Counted from the first letter of the stretch, positions 1 to 11,118 are shown. The stretch is DNA of 64,000 nt from Aphanomyces cochlioides (GCA_019828595.1 JAHQRK010000024.1:310001-374000), one strand, 5' to 3'. Notes: generated by a model from the sequence alone, not told the origin. Numbers and translations: made by a program.

Positions 1-255
1 GAAAAAGCGTCGACAGATTGTCAAGATGCTATGATCGTAGTTAGCAATGCAATTACCTCGCTTCGTCAAGCTGCTGAATGGGGCATGGGATCTGCATCGA
101 AAACTTATCGTGCCCTTTTGCTGCCTTTGCCGTACAACCCACAAATCAGGGCTCGTCGACTTTCAGTGATATATCGTCTCTACAATTATCGTGTGCGAAG
201 CACGGGTATTAGCCAAATCCGATCTGTATTTCAACAAACACAAGTTGTAGATTAG
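1..255 (+). CDS. DDE-superfamily transposase, C-terminal end (PIF/Harbinger-like)
   Basis: The frame is open from the first base of the window to a TAG at 253-255, so this is the 3' end of a gene that begins outside. The tail has an AEWGMG motif, a run of basic and aromatic residues, a YRLYNYRVR segment and a GISQIRSVF ending. I know this pattern from the C-terminus of DDE-type endonucleases of PIF/Harbinger-like elements in oomycetes; the family call is from memory and no catalytic residue lies inside the window. It converges with the DUF6818/Myb-like gene just downstream, with 18 bp between the two stops. That arrangement fits a Harbinger element, which normally carries a transposase plus a Myb/SANT-type helper. 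Confidence 0.6.
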   Translation, partial: EKASTDCQDAMIVVSNAITSLRQAAEWGMGSASKTYRALLLPLPYNPQIRARRLSVIYRLYNYRVRSTGISQIRSVFQQTQVVD

Positions 256-273
256 CTTTAATTAGCTGTAACT

Positions 274-1045
274 CTACTTTGAATCTGACGTGCCCATCAA
301 TTTCGACATAAATGCCATCATTAGCATGTCATGTTTTTCCTCGCGTTTGCGTGCTTCACGTTCACGTTCATCACGTTCTAACTTTTCTTGACGACGAATT
401 TCAGCTTGTTCCATTCGCATTGTTGTTCTCGCTCTTCCATCTTCATCATAAAAGTCAATAACGCGTCGTTGGGAGCTGGAGCCGGCGGGGTAGACAGTTT
501 TGCTAGAAAATATCAATGAATAAATGAGATAAAATTCTTACCGATGACAGATCAAGAGAAGATCGTCGCTGCGCTGCCATTGACATTGCCGGCACTCCAC
601 GTTCTGGCTTTAACGCCACAATAGCCTCTGGGGTTAAACCAAGGCGTGGAGAAGCTCGTGATGCATCAGGGACAAATACAGTATTTTCTTCGGTTGAATC
701 TTCGTCGTCGTCTTCATGTTGGCTTGAGTTAACACACATTTCTGTATTGTTATCATTAAGCTCAAGAACACCTACGTGACTCTTGATGTCTTCAAAGATT
801 CGCTTCGCTCGCTGGACTTCTGGGGGGCAGTATGGGTCCCCAGAAGGCTTTGGTTTGTTTTTAAGGCCGAGAAACTTCCGGCGTAAGATGTCGCTGTCTC
901 GGTTTGGCCATTCAGTTGGAGCATTTTGATTAAAGGCATACGCAACATGTTCCCACATATTTTGCCCGAACGGTTTCAATTCCTCCACAAGCTCCAACAA
1001 CCGTCTGGTCTCACTGTGCGTGAATTGCGCGACTTCGCACGAGAC
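274..1045 (-). CDS. DUF6818 / Myb-SANT-like DNA-binding protein, 5' end unclear
   Basis: The N-terminal part reads FTHSETRRLLELVEELKPFG, then a WEHVAYAFN segment, a RDSDILRRKF stretch and GLKNKPKPSG. This is the Trp/basic trihelical pattern of the DUF6818 domain, common in Phytophthora and Aphanomyces and related to Myb/SANT. The C-terminal part is a charged helix rich in R, E and K (about 310-450) ending in MAFMSKLMG. A likely intron of about 39 bp lies near 503-541 (GTAAGA to CTAG), but its phase does not fit exactly, so a small indel or a different site is needed. No ATG opens the domain frame: it is closed by a stop at 1046-1048. The 5' exon is therefore missing, spliced or decayed. Convergent with the DDE gene, it may be the helper protein of the same transposon. 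Confidence 0.5.
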
Positions 1046-1294
1046 TTACGGGAGCGCTCCAACGATGTTGGAGAAGGCAAAAATGGGAATGGCTGTTGTG
1101 GCGATTTAGCGACCGTGTATGTAACTAATATGCACATCTCTTGCACATATTTATTTGAATCAAAACATAGTCTTGTGAGACATATTCTACGTATCGAAGG
1201 CATTTGTGTCCAATTTGTGTGCAAAATTTCTTTAATATATGTGCATTCTGTGTTGACGTTTATTTGTGTCTGTGTTGTTTTTGGGAGTCTTCCA
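1046..1294. other. Stretch without recognised gene
   Basis: This lies between the DUF6818 frame and the broken end of the GH7 remnant. I see no conserved protein in any frame. It should hold the end of the first transposon, but no terminal repeat can be matched because its partner lies outside the window. Confidence 0.4.
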
Positions 1295-1830
1295 TTGGGT
1301 CACGACCGTCACTGGTTTGGACGAGTCGACAGCAAATTTGGTGCCAGGACCGTAGAACGTGTGGTTGTTCATGCGACATGGATTGAAATCACAGCCGTCC
1401 TTATCGCAAACACCACTGTAACGGGTGGTGTCACCGCATTCAACTGGGTTAGTGCAGTGGTATTGACCTGTGATCCTGCAAGGATGCGACATGTACGCTT
1501 GACTGTTGGAGTTGGATTCCCAAATATCCATTTCGAGGCAGCATGAGTCATAGGCACCACCTCCAGAGGCTGTCCACTTCTTCACGTTGGCTTCACCGTT
1601 GATAAACTTGATGTCGTGAGGACACTTGGACACCCCTCCGTCCTTCTCCATCTGGACAAAGTACAAGGCAGCATTCATGCCGCAAGGAAGTTGCGAGACA
1701 TCCACGTCGAATGTGAATTCCTTGTTGACTTGTACAATTTGTAGTTGCGATCGTCCTCGAGGAGATAGATTCGAGACCCAACATTGTTGCCGTAAAGGAC
1801 CGACTTGATTGCCCGATGCCATGATTATTG
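1295..1830 (-). pseudogene. GH7 cellobiohydrolase, N-terminal/central half
   Basis: Glycoside hydrolase family 7 enzymes release cellobiose from cellulose chain ends and are secreted. Reading leftwards, the frame shows [19 protein letters not shown], then after a frameshift (about 1735) [22 protein letters not shown], a [13 protein letters not shown] segment and the catalytic signature [11 protein letters not shown]. That signature holds the ExDxxE nucleophile/acid triad. [20 protein letters not shown] follows. Homology stops abruptly at PVTVVTQ (1295). The signal peptide and first ~100 residues are also absent. The exact continuation (TQFITDD...) is found on the opposite strand from 10351. 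Dead gene: 5' truncated, frameshifted and cut in half. Confidence 0.85.
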
Positions 1831-1858
1831 ACTTCCTTTGATAGCTTATGCCACGCAC

Positions 1859-2040
1859 AGACGCCCTCGTACAGTCTCTCTTGTTATTCTTATTTGATCC
1901 GCGATCTTTCCGGTAAGCTCATCCGGCCGTGTCTCTTCTGATTGCATGCAGTATGTGATGGTGTCATGGGCAGAAACCACAACAGCCTCCCATGCCAATG
2001 AAATACTGTGCAGCTCTCAATTTGTCCTTCAACACATGCT
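1859..2040. other. Short spacer, no gene seen
   Basis: Sequence between the GH7 remnant and the Copia remnant. No recognisable coding or repeat structure. Confidence 0.3.
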
Positions 2041-3160
2041 TTGTAAAAATATCCGCTGGCATCACATTAGTTCGTGGTAAATCAGTTCAAATTTTCTTTC
2101 GTTGACAAGGTCGCGAGGGAAATAGAAACGCAATGCCAAATGCTTTGTTCGCTGAATACTCGCTTGGTTTGAGCCAATTGAGATTGCACTTTGGTTGTCA
2201 AGGTACATTGTAATCGGTCCATTTTGATCATGCCCAAATTCCACCAACAGAGATTATTCAAATGCATGCCGAGTTGCGTAGCAAGACAAGCCCCAACATA
2301 TTCGGCTTCAGCCATTGAAAGTGTTACAATTGCCTGCAATTTTGATCGCCAAGAAATTGTCCCACCAGCCCTCATCCAAAGATATCCGCAAGTTGATCTT
2401 CCAGTAGTACGATCGTTAGCCCAACTGGAATCAGAGAAGCCGATGAGTCTCTCGCTTCCTTTGTACTTTGCATCAAATGATAGTCCAATTTCTTTCGTGT
2501 GCAGTAAGTATGTTACTACTCAGCGAGCCATATTCATGTGTAGCTGATGCGGTTTTGTTAGGTGTCGAGAAAGTTGTGTCACAAATGGGCTATATCTGGT
2601 CTCGTTGCCATTGCACAATGTAAAAGAGATCCCACAATTTTTCGGTAAGATTTGTTGTCATCCAAGGGAACACCAATATCTTCGTTTAAATTTGTTCCAG
2701 GTGGTATTGGTGTATCTACGGGTTTCGATCCATTCAATCCATATTTTGTTGCCATTCGTTCAATATAGCTTGTTTGCAAGACCTCCAAAGTCATCTCGCT
2801 TTCATTTCTGTAGATTTCCATTCCAAGTAGTTTTGATACTGGTCCCATCTCGTTTAATCTAATGTGAGCTTGCAAGTGTTTGAAAATTGCGTTAACTTGC
2901 TCCTCCGTGTCAGCGCATACCAATATGTCGTCAACATAGATTGTGATAATTTGCAGGCTCCCATTAGTATGTTTAGTAAACACGCAACCATCACTGAGCG
3001 TCGCCTTGAATCCGTCGTCCTCCAAGACGCGTTTAAAATGCAAGTACCACATCAATGCACTTTGTTTCATTCCATATAGAGCTTTGTCAATGATCCACAC
3101 GCGGCCACTTTGATCATTAAACCCATCTGGCATGGCCACGTGCAATTGTCGATTAGAGTC
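2041..3160 (-). mobile_element. Ty1/Copia retrotransposon remnant (RT and RNase H)
   Basis: The 3145-2579 frame is the Copia reverse transcriptase: ALYGMKQSALMWY, then the catalytic YVDD box in IYVDDILVCAD, LLGMEIYR, QTSYIERM and SYRKIVGSLLHC. Past a frameshift the RNase H follows (about 2375-2062): LSMAEAEYVGAC, then in another frame YLDNQSAISI and the IQRTKHLALRFYF motif. Order RT then RNase H on the minus strand is as expected for pol. Integrase, gag and LTRs are missing and two or more frameshifts separate the parts, so this is a fossil fragment of about 1.1 kb. Confidence 0.85.
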
Positions 3161-3179
3161 AGCATGAATGTAAGCATTT

Positions 3180-3790
3180 GTGGCGGGTCAACACAGTGGT
3201 GATCAATGAGTTCAACGATCTACAGTCGAGTTTAAATTGATTGGAGTGACGAAAACGAACTGTCGACCGAGAGAAGAGATGAAGACGTACTGTCGACAAT
3301 CATCAACGCGGCCACGATATACTTGTGTGAGTATTCTAGGCACATTTTAGTCTAGAAGCGATGGGTAGGTCTTACTGTAGTCTCAGCGTTAGGCAAACAC
3401 AGTGCCAATTGATGCGTTCGATCTATCTACGGCCAACGAAGTGTCAATTGATGCGTTGGATGGATCTATGGCTGAGTTAAGTTGATTCAAGCAATGAAGA
3501 CGTACAGTCGACTGGGGGCGATGCCAAAGCGGCCACGATAGACTTGTTTGAGTGCTCTAGGTGCATTTTAGACTAGAAGGGATGGAATGGCCGTACTGTA
3601 GACTTCGCGTCGGGCCAACACAGTGGTGATCAATGAGTTCAACGGAACTACGGCCGATTAACTTGCGTAGAATGATGAAAACGTACTGTTGACTGAGAAC
3701 GATACCAACGCGGAGACGATGGACTTCTTTGCGTGCTTCTAGGTGCATGTTGCACTAGAAGCTATGGATATCTCATACTGACGACAAACA
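3180..3790. repeat. Degenerate tandem repeat, about 3 copies of ~210-220 bp
   Basis: Blocks recur in the same order: AACACAGTG-type words at 3188, 3396 and 3617, with GATCAATGAGTTCAACG near the first and third, followed by CGTACTGTCGAC-type words and a CATTTTAGWCTAGAAG-type word near 3340, 3562 and 3745. Spacing between equivalent words is roughly 208-221 bp. Copies have diverged considerably. No coding potential is convincing. Confidence 0.65.
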
Positions 3791-4290
3791 TGTAAGGTGA
3801 CAAGGCGTCGCTTGATGCCTTAAAGCTATCGACGCCGGGTTAGAGATATTGGATGTGTGTAATAGTCCTGCAAACAAGAAACCAAGGACCTACTGCCGTG
3901 GAAAGTACAATGAGAAAACTGCATGTAAAGAATCAAGCCGACGCTGCAGCAGCGATCGAAGAATATGAGTTCAAGAGTTCAGCCAAGATAGCAAGGAGTG
4001 AGGCGCTTGCACAGGTTTCGAGTATTTTATGTTCAGGTTCGACTCGATGAATTAGTTAGATCGTACCATTGACAAGACGTCGAGTCAACACGACGGCGCT
4101 GCTGGAAGAGATTAGCAGAGAAGGCAACGGTTGCATTGTTAAAGCAATCTACAGCGAAATCAAACTACCGTATACGACCGACCGGAATACTGTAGTTGGA
4201 TCTACAGCGAAATCACAGTAGTAGAATAGAGACCATGAAAAGGAAATGTATTAGCTTAAAGCACAGATTATCCTGTACTTCTCGAGAGAA
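3791..4290. other. Spacer with short repeats; possible terminal part of the MULE
   Basis: A 65-codon plus-strand frame at 3853-4050 is Ala/Glu/Lys rich but matches nothing I know. The word CTACAGCGAAATCA occurs twice (around 4150 and 4202). The stretch lies just beyond the 3' end of the Mutator-like transposase gene and may hold its terminal region, but I could not match an inverted repeat on the other side. Confidence 0.3.
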
Positions 4291-4294
4291 AAAT

Positions 4295-6966
4295 CTAATC
4301 TAAATGCAAGGCACCGCGAGTGTTTCTTGGACGACCACGCGCATAACCATCTACAACTTCGTCGATAGCATCTTCTCGTGGCCGCTGACGATGTGTTCTA
4401 TTCTTCAATTTTCTGGGCGCACCTTCCATGCCTGGGGGAATCTTGCCAATCCGACAGGATAATGCAATCGAATGCACACAAATACAATTGCGCACCCAAA
4501 CAAGACAGCTGCAGCGCACGACACCATCTGCATGAACGACATCCCACCCCGTTGGTGGTTGCATGTACAATTCGAGGCGTCTCAAATTTCTGCTGATAGG
4601 ATTTCTTGGACTCATCTCAGGATAGGAGCCAGTTGAGAAATTCAATCGTTCTTGGTCATCTTGTTGGACTCATGGACTGCCAGATGGTGGACTCTCCATG
4701 TCATCGGGTTTTCTGACACCATAGCAGAAACTTGGAGTAAACGCATTTTTTGCAACTTTTGGTAATGTCACTTGAGTCTTCCGCTTACCATGGCCTCCGT
4801 CGCCCAAACTGTGCGAGATCTCGACTCCTTACTTAACAGCCGACAGATTTCCTGAACCAGAAGGGGAACATGCAATTTTTGATTGTTGACAAACTACAAA
4901 ACATGTGTAAGAAAGTGACCGTCTTGAAAACGTACTCTTTTCAGCTCAGCATTGAAGTGTTCATTGGGATTGTTGGTTAAAGCACTTCCACTGTCGCTGT
5001 GGTACACTTGCCACTTCCAAAATCGAAGTTCATTTTGACGAGAGAACGGAACTTGACGAGGCAGCCAGGTGTCAAAAAAGTAGGATCGAAACTTTTTGAG
5101 TTCTCGGCTCGTGCTCCAGTTTTCATAGACGCGAGACATTTTGTCTAACAAATCTTCAAAAGAGGTTGACATGTGAAGCAAGTAGATGTCGAAAGAGACG
5201 GTGCACCATTCAGACCATATGAGGCCACTCTTCTTCTCATAGCACTTTTTGGCGACATGGAAAAAACATATGACATATTGCACTTCAGGTGTGTTGGGTG
5301 CAATAACTTCCATAAGGCCACGGTATTGCGCCTTGTCGGCGTCACCCATGAATAAGCGGGGCTTCCATGTGTAATTCAATTTCTCCAGCATAAGGCTGCA
5401 CAATGAACTCAAAACCCAGTGAAAATCCTGGCTTCGACGCTGAGATGTGATGCTCACACACAGTGTGTGAAATCGACCACTTCTGTCAGAATATCCCAAT
5501 ACGAATATTGGGTAGCCTGATTTGTTCGTCTTGAAGGTAGTATCAACATGAATCATGACTCTAAAGCCAGGATTTTCTTCGCAAATGGCCACATATTTTC
5601 GTAAGAGGGCGATTGAAGTGAATCCTGTCCACATGTTAGCATTTATAACACTTGGTGATGTACCTGCTCGGAATGCTTCAATCCCACCATCGCCTACACG
5701 TGGCTGGCCGTCGATTATTGGGACACCGAAAACAAATGGTTCGTCCTCATCAGCGATGTCATCTGGTTGCATTCATCGGACAAGTTCAAGCTCGGTGGCT
5801 TGTACTGTGCTTTGATGTCGCATATTGACCCGCATGTATTTTACAGCCTCCTGAACCTGCTTCAAGGATAGCATCGGACATCTGCCAAATTCATTTCGGG
5901 AGTGCGCTGCTTCCAGCTTGTAGTAAATGTCTTTTGGTTTGCAACCAGGTCTATCCACAAGCCAATTTTTAATCTTATCTTTCATATCTTCAGTAACCTA
6001 GAGCACCTTGTGAAGTGCAGTAGAAAATGCTGCAGAAACTTACACATGCTCGAGTAGGAGAGCGTTCTCCTGCATCAGGGTAAACGAGGTGCCTATGCAT
6101 TCCTCGAGCAGCCACGAAAGATAGTCCAGATGCTGGACATGTTGTAATGCGATATTTCATTTCACATCTGTCCACTTGGTCTTCGTTGTATCCATCAAAG
6201 TCGGGATGACACCGACTTGATACACAACGAGTGTATTTTACCTGCATCATGTGGGGCTCAAAGCAAGCATCGTTAAAGGCATCAGGGTGCAGAGTTGTGC
6301 AAGGCTTTGCACTGCTACTAGGCGTTCGAAAAACAGAGAGGTTCGACAGGAATGCCTCAAGCTCATGCGTAGGCAGTTGCACGATGTGTAGGAAGTCCAT
6401 GATCTTAGTGAGAGTTTCAAACACATGCCAGACCGTTAACACTGTTGTAACGTGTAACCAAGTGAAACTACTGCTTTGTGCATTGAGTACATGACAAGAG
6501 CTAGCAGCGTTGATGCCTAATGCTACGGAGGAGTTGTTCTAACCCAAGAGATGATTGCATACAGATTGTTGCATTACACAGCTGTCTAACATCAGCTATA
6601 GTTACGCTGGAACTTTCGAATCAGTCGGCTCATGTAGCTTACGTTCTTCATGTCCAAAATGAGCTCGCGCATGGTAGTAATGTGCGGCAAATGACTTTGC
6701 ATTGCCTCTTGAATAGACGTCACACGTCTATAGAAAGTAGTGTCGCTCATATTCTTCATAGCTCTTGCAAGCTGCCTAAGAGCGAATCGCACGGCACGAG
6801 GCGTCGCTGTCATGTCGCTTTGAGCACAATTCTTTTTCTTAGTTACACACGATAAGCTGTGACGTGTTCTAAAGTTAAACTGAAACTGATGGCTTGTCTC
6901 ATGTTTTTCAATCTTCAGCATCACAAAATGGTTCGTGCATCCACTCCAAGTGAGAAACTGCCACAA
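4295..6966 (-). CDS. Mutator-like (MULE) transposase gene, spliced, with an internal stop
   Basis: Reading leftwards there is an N-terminal region (6966-6592; 6442-5990), a linker exon, the MULE domain (5772-4894) and a SWIM-type zinc finger (about 4550). MULE landmarks are MIHVDTTFKTN (first acidic residue), YPIFVLGYSD, MGDADKAQYRG (second acidic residue) and ICFFHVAKKCYE. The SWIM finger reads RCSCLVWVRNCICVHSIAL, with the CxC...CxH pattern. A 46-bp intron is supported at 5998-6043 (GTAAGT to CTAG, phase 0 on both sides, giving RAC/VTEDMKD). One in-frame TGA at 5773-5775 separates the linker exon from the MULE domain, and further frame changes lie at both ends. The cut-and-paste transposase is thus probably inactive here. 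Confidence 0.75.
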
Positions 6967-7355
6967 CTACATATCTCTTGAAACATTATAAGTATTGATA
7001 TATGTTGTCATAGGTATGTGCCTTATTGTGAAACTTTATCAAATAATAATTTGTCAACGCCCATCTTATTAGCGTACTTTCAAACCACTAGGTTTCTCAT
7101 ATTGTAATTCGTCTTCAAATATTATACGACGTTGCTACTAAGATTTGTAAATCCTAAGGGGACATAACAAACATTGATTTAGTCTCATGGGAGACGTTCA
7201 GCAGAATAGAATTCATAACATGTTTGCCTTGGAAGCACAGATGTCGACCATGTAAAGAGTTCGAGGGCTAGTGGGAGCGTCTTGAGGGCCGAGATTGGAC
7301 ACGGTAGAGTAAATATTTGACTGAGAGCTTATCTATCTCTACACTGCTGGTCGTC
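6967..7355. other. AT-rich spacer, no gene seen
   Basis: Between the MULE 5' end and the integrase remnant. No coding frame or clear repeat. Confidence 0.3.
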
Positions 7356-8520
7356 TTACCCACGTCTCTGCCGTTTGGCCTTTACTACTCCCCCTTCCAC
7401 TTCGGGATGCCCCCAGCCCGGTGTCGTTCGCAGCGGCACGTGCCATTGTGTATTGTGCTTGGCTTGTTCGTTCTCCCACTGAGATAAACTAATGAAAGTC
7501 CATCCGCTTGGACCATAGACTTCAACCATCGGTCGCATTCGGCCATTTTTACCTCGACTTTCCCTTGCGCCCCATCATCAATTCCATTGGTGTGAAACCC
7601 GTTGTCTGGTGCACGCCTGTATTGTACGCGTAAGTTGTATGGGCAACCAATGGTCCCAGTCGGTTGACCTGTCGTTCACATACATGCTCAGCATATCCTT
7701 GATGGTGCGATTTAACCGTTCCACCAGGCCCATCAACGCTAGTCTGTACGCAACGGGGTGCAATTGCTTGGCTTGGCAAAAATGGACGAGGCTCCCCATA
7801 ACATTGGCCAAAACTCCGCAGCCCGATCAGAGAGCAATTCTCGGAAAGGACCAAACACACATATCACATGATTCCACAGTGCAGAAGTGCAGTCTTCGGC
7901 TGATTTGGATGGGATTGGCACAGCGACTGCGTAGCGGGATACATATTCGGTGAAGACTGCCACATACGCATTGCCCAATTCGCTGCAAGGGTATGGGCCC
8001 TGCAGATCCATTGCCCACCTATCGCAGATGGTTCTCACGGCCAAAGGTCGCAACGGAGGAACACCATGCAGTGTCTTGAGCTTACGGGTTCCACATTAGC
8101 GGCATGTTCGGGTCCAGTAACTGACCACCCGTCCAACAACTGGCCACCAATATCTTTGCTTGACCCGTGCCAAAGTGTGACGCCCGTCCGCGTGGTCACC
8201 CCAAACGGAGCCATTTGCCTCATTCAGAATCGTGGACCATAGTTGCGGAGGAACCACGATTTTCCACTCATCATCGAGGTGGATTTGCCATAAACCGCCC
8301 CGCTTCGCCCAAACATGGGTACCGCTCCACTTTTCGCGCTAGATGTTGAGACGGGAGCTAGCTGCTTGGGCTGCCTGGAAGCCGCTTTTGTTAATTGCTG
8401 TGGCTGGCTTGCCTCAGGTGGACGCGCTCTTGAATTTGTGTTTTCGGTAGGCATGTCGAGCGGTGTTGTGGATAAGCTATAGGCGACATAGCTTCGGGTA
8501 CCGGCCTTTGTAACCAATGC
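7356..8520 (-). mobile_element. Decayed Ty3/gypsy-type integrase fragment
   Basis: Integrase-core motifs are spread over three frames. WAMDLQGPYP holds the first catalytic Asp (8053-7739 frame), ELLSDRAAEF holds the second, and LVERLNRTIKDML (7811-7578 frame) holds the Glu. A third frame has AYNTGVHQTTGFTPMELMMGRK, the usual sequence downstream of the core. Frameshifts between each block show decay. No LTR or RT was found next to it. The 8517-8224 part is probably from the same element but is not diagnostic. Confidence 0.7.
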
Positions 8521-8774
8521 ACTTGCCGCCCCACTACCTGACGCTTGACTCGGTTCGTTCAGTGAGATAACTGCTCGTTCGTCATGTTAGTCTTCAGCGA
8601 CGCGCACAACTCAGTTGGAACTGTCCCCGTCCGAATGAATATGCAAATTTCAATATCCAAGCTGTGATCATGACGTATTCAAGTCTAGACGATCGTGGCT
8701 ACTAAAACTCAGGCTGTGTCTAAGCCCCAGTAGCACCTGTGGCCTGACCACCGACTCTGGCTTTTAGAGGAACC
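8521..8774. other. Spacer, no gene seen
   Basis: Between the integrase fossil and the peroxidase-like fragment. No recognisable feature. Confidence 0.3.
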
Positions 8775-8961
8775 CAACTAGTCTGTATGAATCGACGCAA
8801 GTCGATCTCCAATCTTTGGACAAGGCGCTTCATATCTATCTAGCTAATCACAAGTATGTCGTCCAGCCCGAGATGATCACCACCGCTCTAGGATTGATAG
8901 TTCGTGCTGCTTTTCACGACAATGCAGTCGATGGGGGAAGGCACAGCGTCAGTTTATGTTA
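8775..8961 (+). pseudogene. Haem peroxidase fragment (distal-histidine region)
   Basis: One short frame, from just after a TAG at about 8766 to a TAA at 8959-8961, reads LQSLDKALHIYL, QPEMITTALG and then LIVRAAFHDNAVDGG. The RxxFHD motif, with distal Arg and His followed by an acidic/Gly-rich stretch, is the active-site signature of plant/fungal-type haem peroxidases. The proximal-His half and everything downstream are missing, so this is an exon remnant or a truncated gene. It is flanked by transposon fossils. The motif is short, but the helix-motif order is right. Confidence 0.55.
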
Positions 8962-9870
8962 ACCTTTATTTATTTTTCTCTTGTGTTCATTAATAATTTT
9001 GCTATGATTATATTTAAGAGTTTTTTCATCATTTAATGCTCTTTAGCTTGCGTTCCAAAGTTATATACCTTTATAAACGTATATTTATGCTTCGTAAGAT
9101 ATGGCTTATAACTGCATCATGTAACTACCAAAACCGATATTCGTCAATTTTAAATAAATATATTTCAAAAATTAATTTTCGATGTCTCCTCGAGAATGCC
9201 GGTCTTTTTGTCGTGTTGAGCACACCAAACAATCATACAATAAGAAAGATAAAAATGATTAAATTACAGTATCATCTAGTAAGTCAGTGACGTGTTTCGC
9301 GGATGACCTCTGGAGGACAATAGGATGTGAATGCTAGGTGGCAGAAGATGAAGAAAATCTCCATGTTGTGGCACTTTGCACTGACGGATCCCTTTTGTAA
9401 CTAGAAGTGTGTCCACCCGGGCGGTCAACCAAGAAAGACGTCGATCGCCCGGGTGGACGCACATGAAACATGCACGTTGGAACTATGCCATATCCGGTAC
9501 GGGGACTTCGATCTCTTTTGTGTTGAATGAAAAATGAGTTGAAATCAGCAACTCCTTAGGGGAAAACAAAATTCTCACTTTAATACAATCTCAAGTTTTA
9601 ATTCCCTCACTTTAATGACAATAAATCAACAATTAACATAAAATTGTTTTGGTTATCATCCTATGTCATTCAGTCAAGGTAATTAGTGGGGGCCATTCGC
9701 TTTGAAGCCCACATCAACAGCGGAATGAGCACAGGTGCCGTGAAGACTCCGCTGGCTGCGGGTGTTGCGATGAAAGGTGTACATATCTACTCAATTGAGC
9801 TTTTCCAAAGACATCTGAACGATTTCATGTGTTGGACAGTTCCATGGTGAAATTGCCCAACTGATTGGGA
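8962..9870. other. AT-rich intergenic stretch with one GC-rich hairpin
   Basis: The part from 8962 to 9290 is strongly AT-rich with only low-complexity frames. A perfect 13-bp inverted repeat, GTCCACCCGGGCG at 9411-9423 and its complement at 9446-9458, encloses a 22-base loop. Allowing one mismatch the arms grow to 17 bp. No gene is supported. Confidence 0.5.
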
Positions 9871-9880
9871 TTCCCCACAC

Positions 9881-10198
9881 GGGTAAATCTCACGATCGTG
9901 CCACTCGGCTCGCAATGTCTCAATATCGTGCCAATTTTTGCTCAAATCGTGCCACTGCACATAATAAGCCGAAACACTGGCAATCGAGCACAGAATTTCG
10001 AAGACTTGTACCAGGCTAAAGTCTTTTTTGGGCCTCTCATTCCAATATCCAAAACGTACCAGAAAGAAGTTGCTCTGATTGAGGGGTAAATATGACTTCA
10101 GCATACGCCACCAACGTCGGTAACTATTTTATTTTTGTTAAAAATTGGCACGATTTTGAGAAATTGCGAGCCGAGTGACACGATCGTGAGATTTACCC
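9881..10198. mobile_element. Mutator-type MITE, 318 bp, with 10-bp target duplication
   Basis: The element starts GGGTAAATCTCACGATCGTG and ends with its complement; the inverted repeats extend about 60 bp with a few mismatches. It is flanked by perfect direct copies of TTCCCCACAC (9871-9880 and 10199-10208). Long terminal repeats with a 9-11-bp target duplication are the hallmark of Mutator-like elements. It has no coding capacity, so an autonomous MULE elsewhere must have moved it. Whether the MULE gene at 4295-6966 is the partner cannot be told, because that copy's ends are not visible. Confidence 0.85.
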
Positions 10199-10350
10199 TT
10201 CCCCACACTGGAACATGCACCGCGAAGTGTGAATTGCACTGTCTCGACAGATGTTTGTGTAACAAGTTACATTTCCTGCAAATCTTCCTGTGATTCCCTA
10301 AATTTAGACTGTAACTCCTGAATTTTAGTGCGCTTAAACATTTTTCTCTG

Positions 10351-11118
10351 ACCCAATTCATCACGGACGACAACACGGCTAACGGCAATCTTGTTGAAGT
10401 CCGGCGCTTCTACGTTCAGAACGGCAAGAAGATTGACAACTCGGTCATCAACTGGAAGGGAATTGATCCTTTGAATTCGCTCACGGACAAAATTTGCAGC
10501 CAGGCCAAGTTTGTGTTTGGTGACTTTGACGATCACGCCAAGAAGGGTGGTTTGAAGGCCATGGGAGTGGCGTTGAGGTCAGGCGTCGTCTTGACCATGA
10601 GTTTGTGGACAGACCACACCGCTCACTGCTTGTGGTTGGACTCGACGTATCCTGTGGACAAAAATGCCTCTCTTCCTGGTGTCGGTCGTGGTTCATGCCC
10701 CATAACGTCCGGTGTGCCATCTGAGGTCGAGTCGAAATACCCCAATGCGACCGTCACGTACAGCAACATCCGCGTCGGTGACTTGTGGACGACAACTTCC
10801 GTCGGAACACCGTCCCCGATGACAAAACGTCCGACGCCTGTCCCCACCACGACCAAGACTACCCCTGCGCCAACAACCAAGCCAACAACCACTATCACAC
10901 CAACAACTTCCAAGCCCACGACTGTGCATCCAACAACCTCCAAAGCGCCAACTGTCCCTCCGACGACCTCAAAAGCCACTCCAACCACGGTCAAACCAAC
11001 GACACCGTCTCCTCCCAGACCGTCAACATTCCCTCCAACTACTTCCAAGCCCACCACACGTCCTGCAACGACGGTGAAACCCTCGACACTTGCTCCAACA
11101 ACGGCCAAACCTAAGTAG
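10351..11118 (+). pseudogene. GH7 cellobiohydrolase, C-terminal half with Thr-rich tail
   Basis: The open frame starts in mid-domain with TQFITDDNTANGNLVEV, then RRFYVQNG, an NWKGIDPLNSL segment, [31 protein letters not shown] and NIRVGDLWTTT. This matches the last ~200 residues of the GH7 catalytic domain. It is followed by about 100 residues of Thr/Pro/Lys linker (repeats of PTTSKPTT type) to a TAG at 11116-11118. No CBM1 follows, unlike the copies at 26690 and 32534. There is no start codon or N-terminal half here. The missing half is on the minus strand at 1295-1830 and ends exactly where this one begins. 10209-10350 upstream holds nothing recognisable. Confidence 0.85.

Noticed and set aside
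926..1546. 206-codon plus-strand frame
   Set aside because: It spans the DUF6818 5' end and the GH7 remnant antisense; composition and lack of any motif mark it as a shadow.
9411..9458. Terminator or regulatory RNA hairpin
   Set aside because: Strong stem but no adjacent gene and no U-run; more likely a transposon end remnant.
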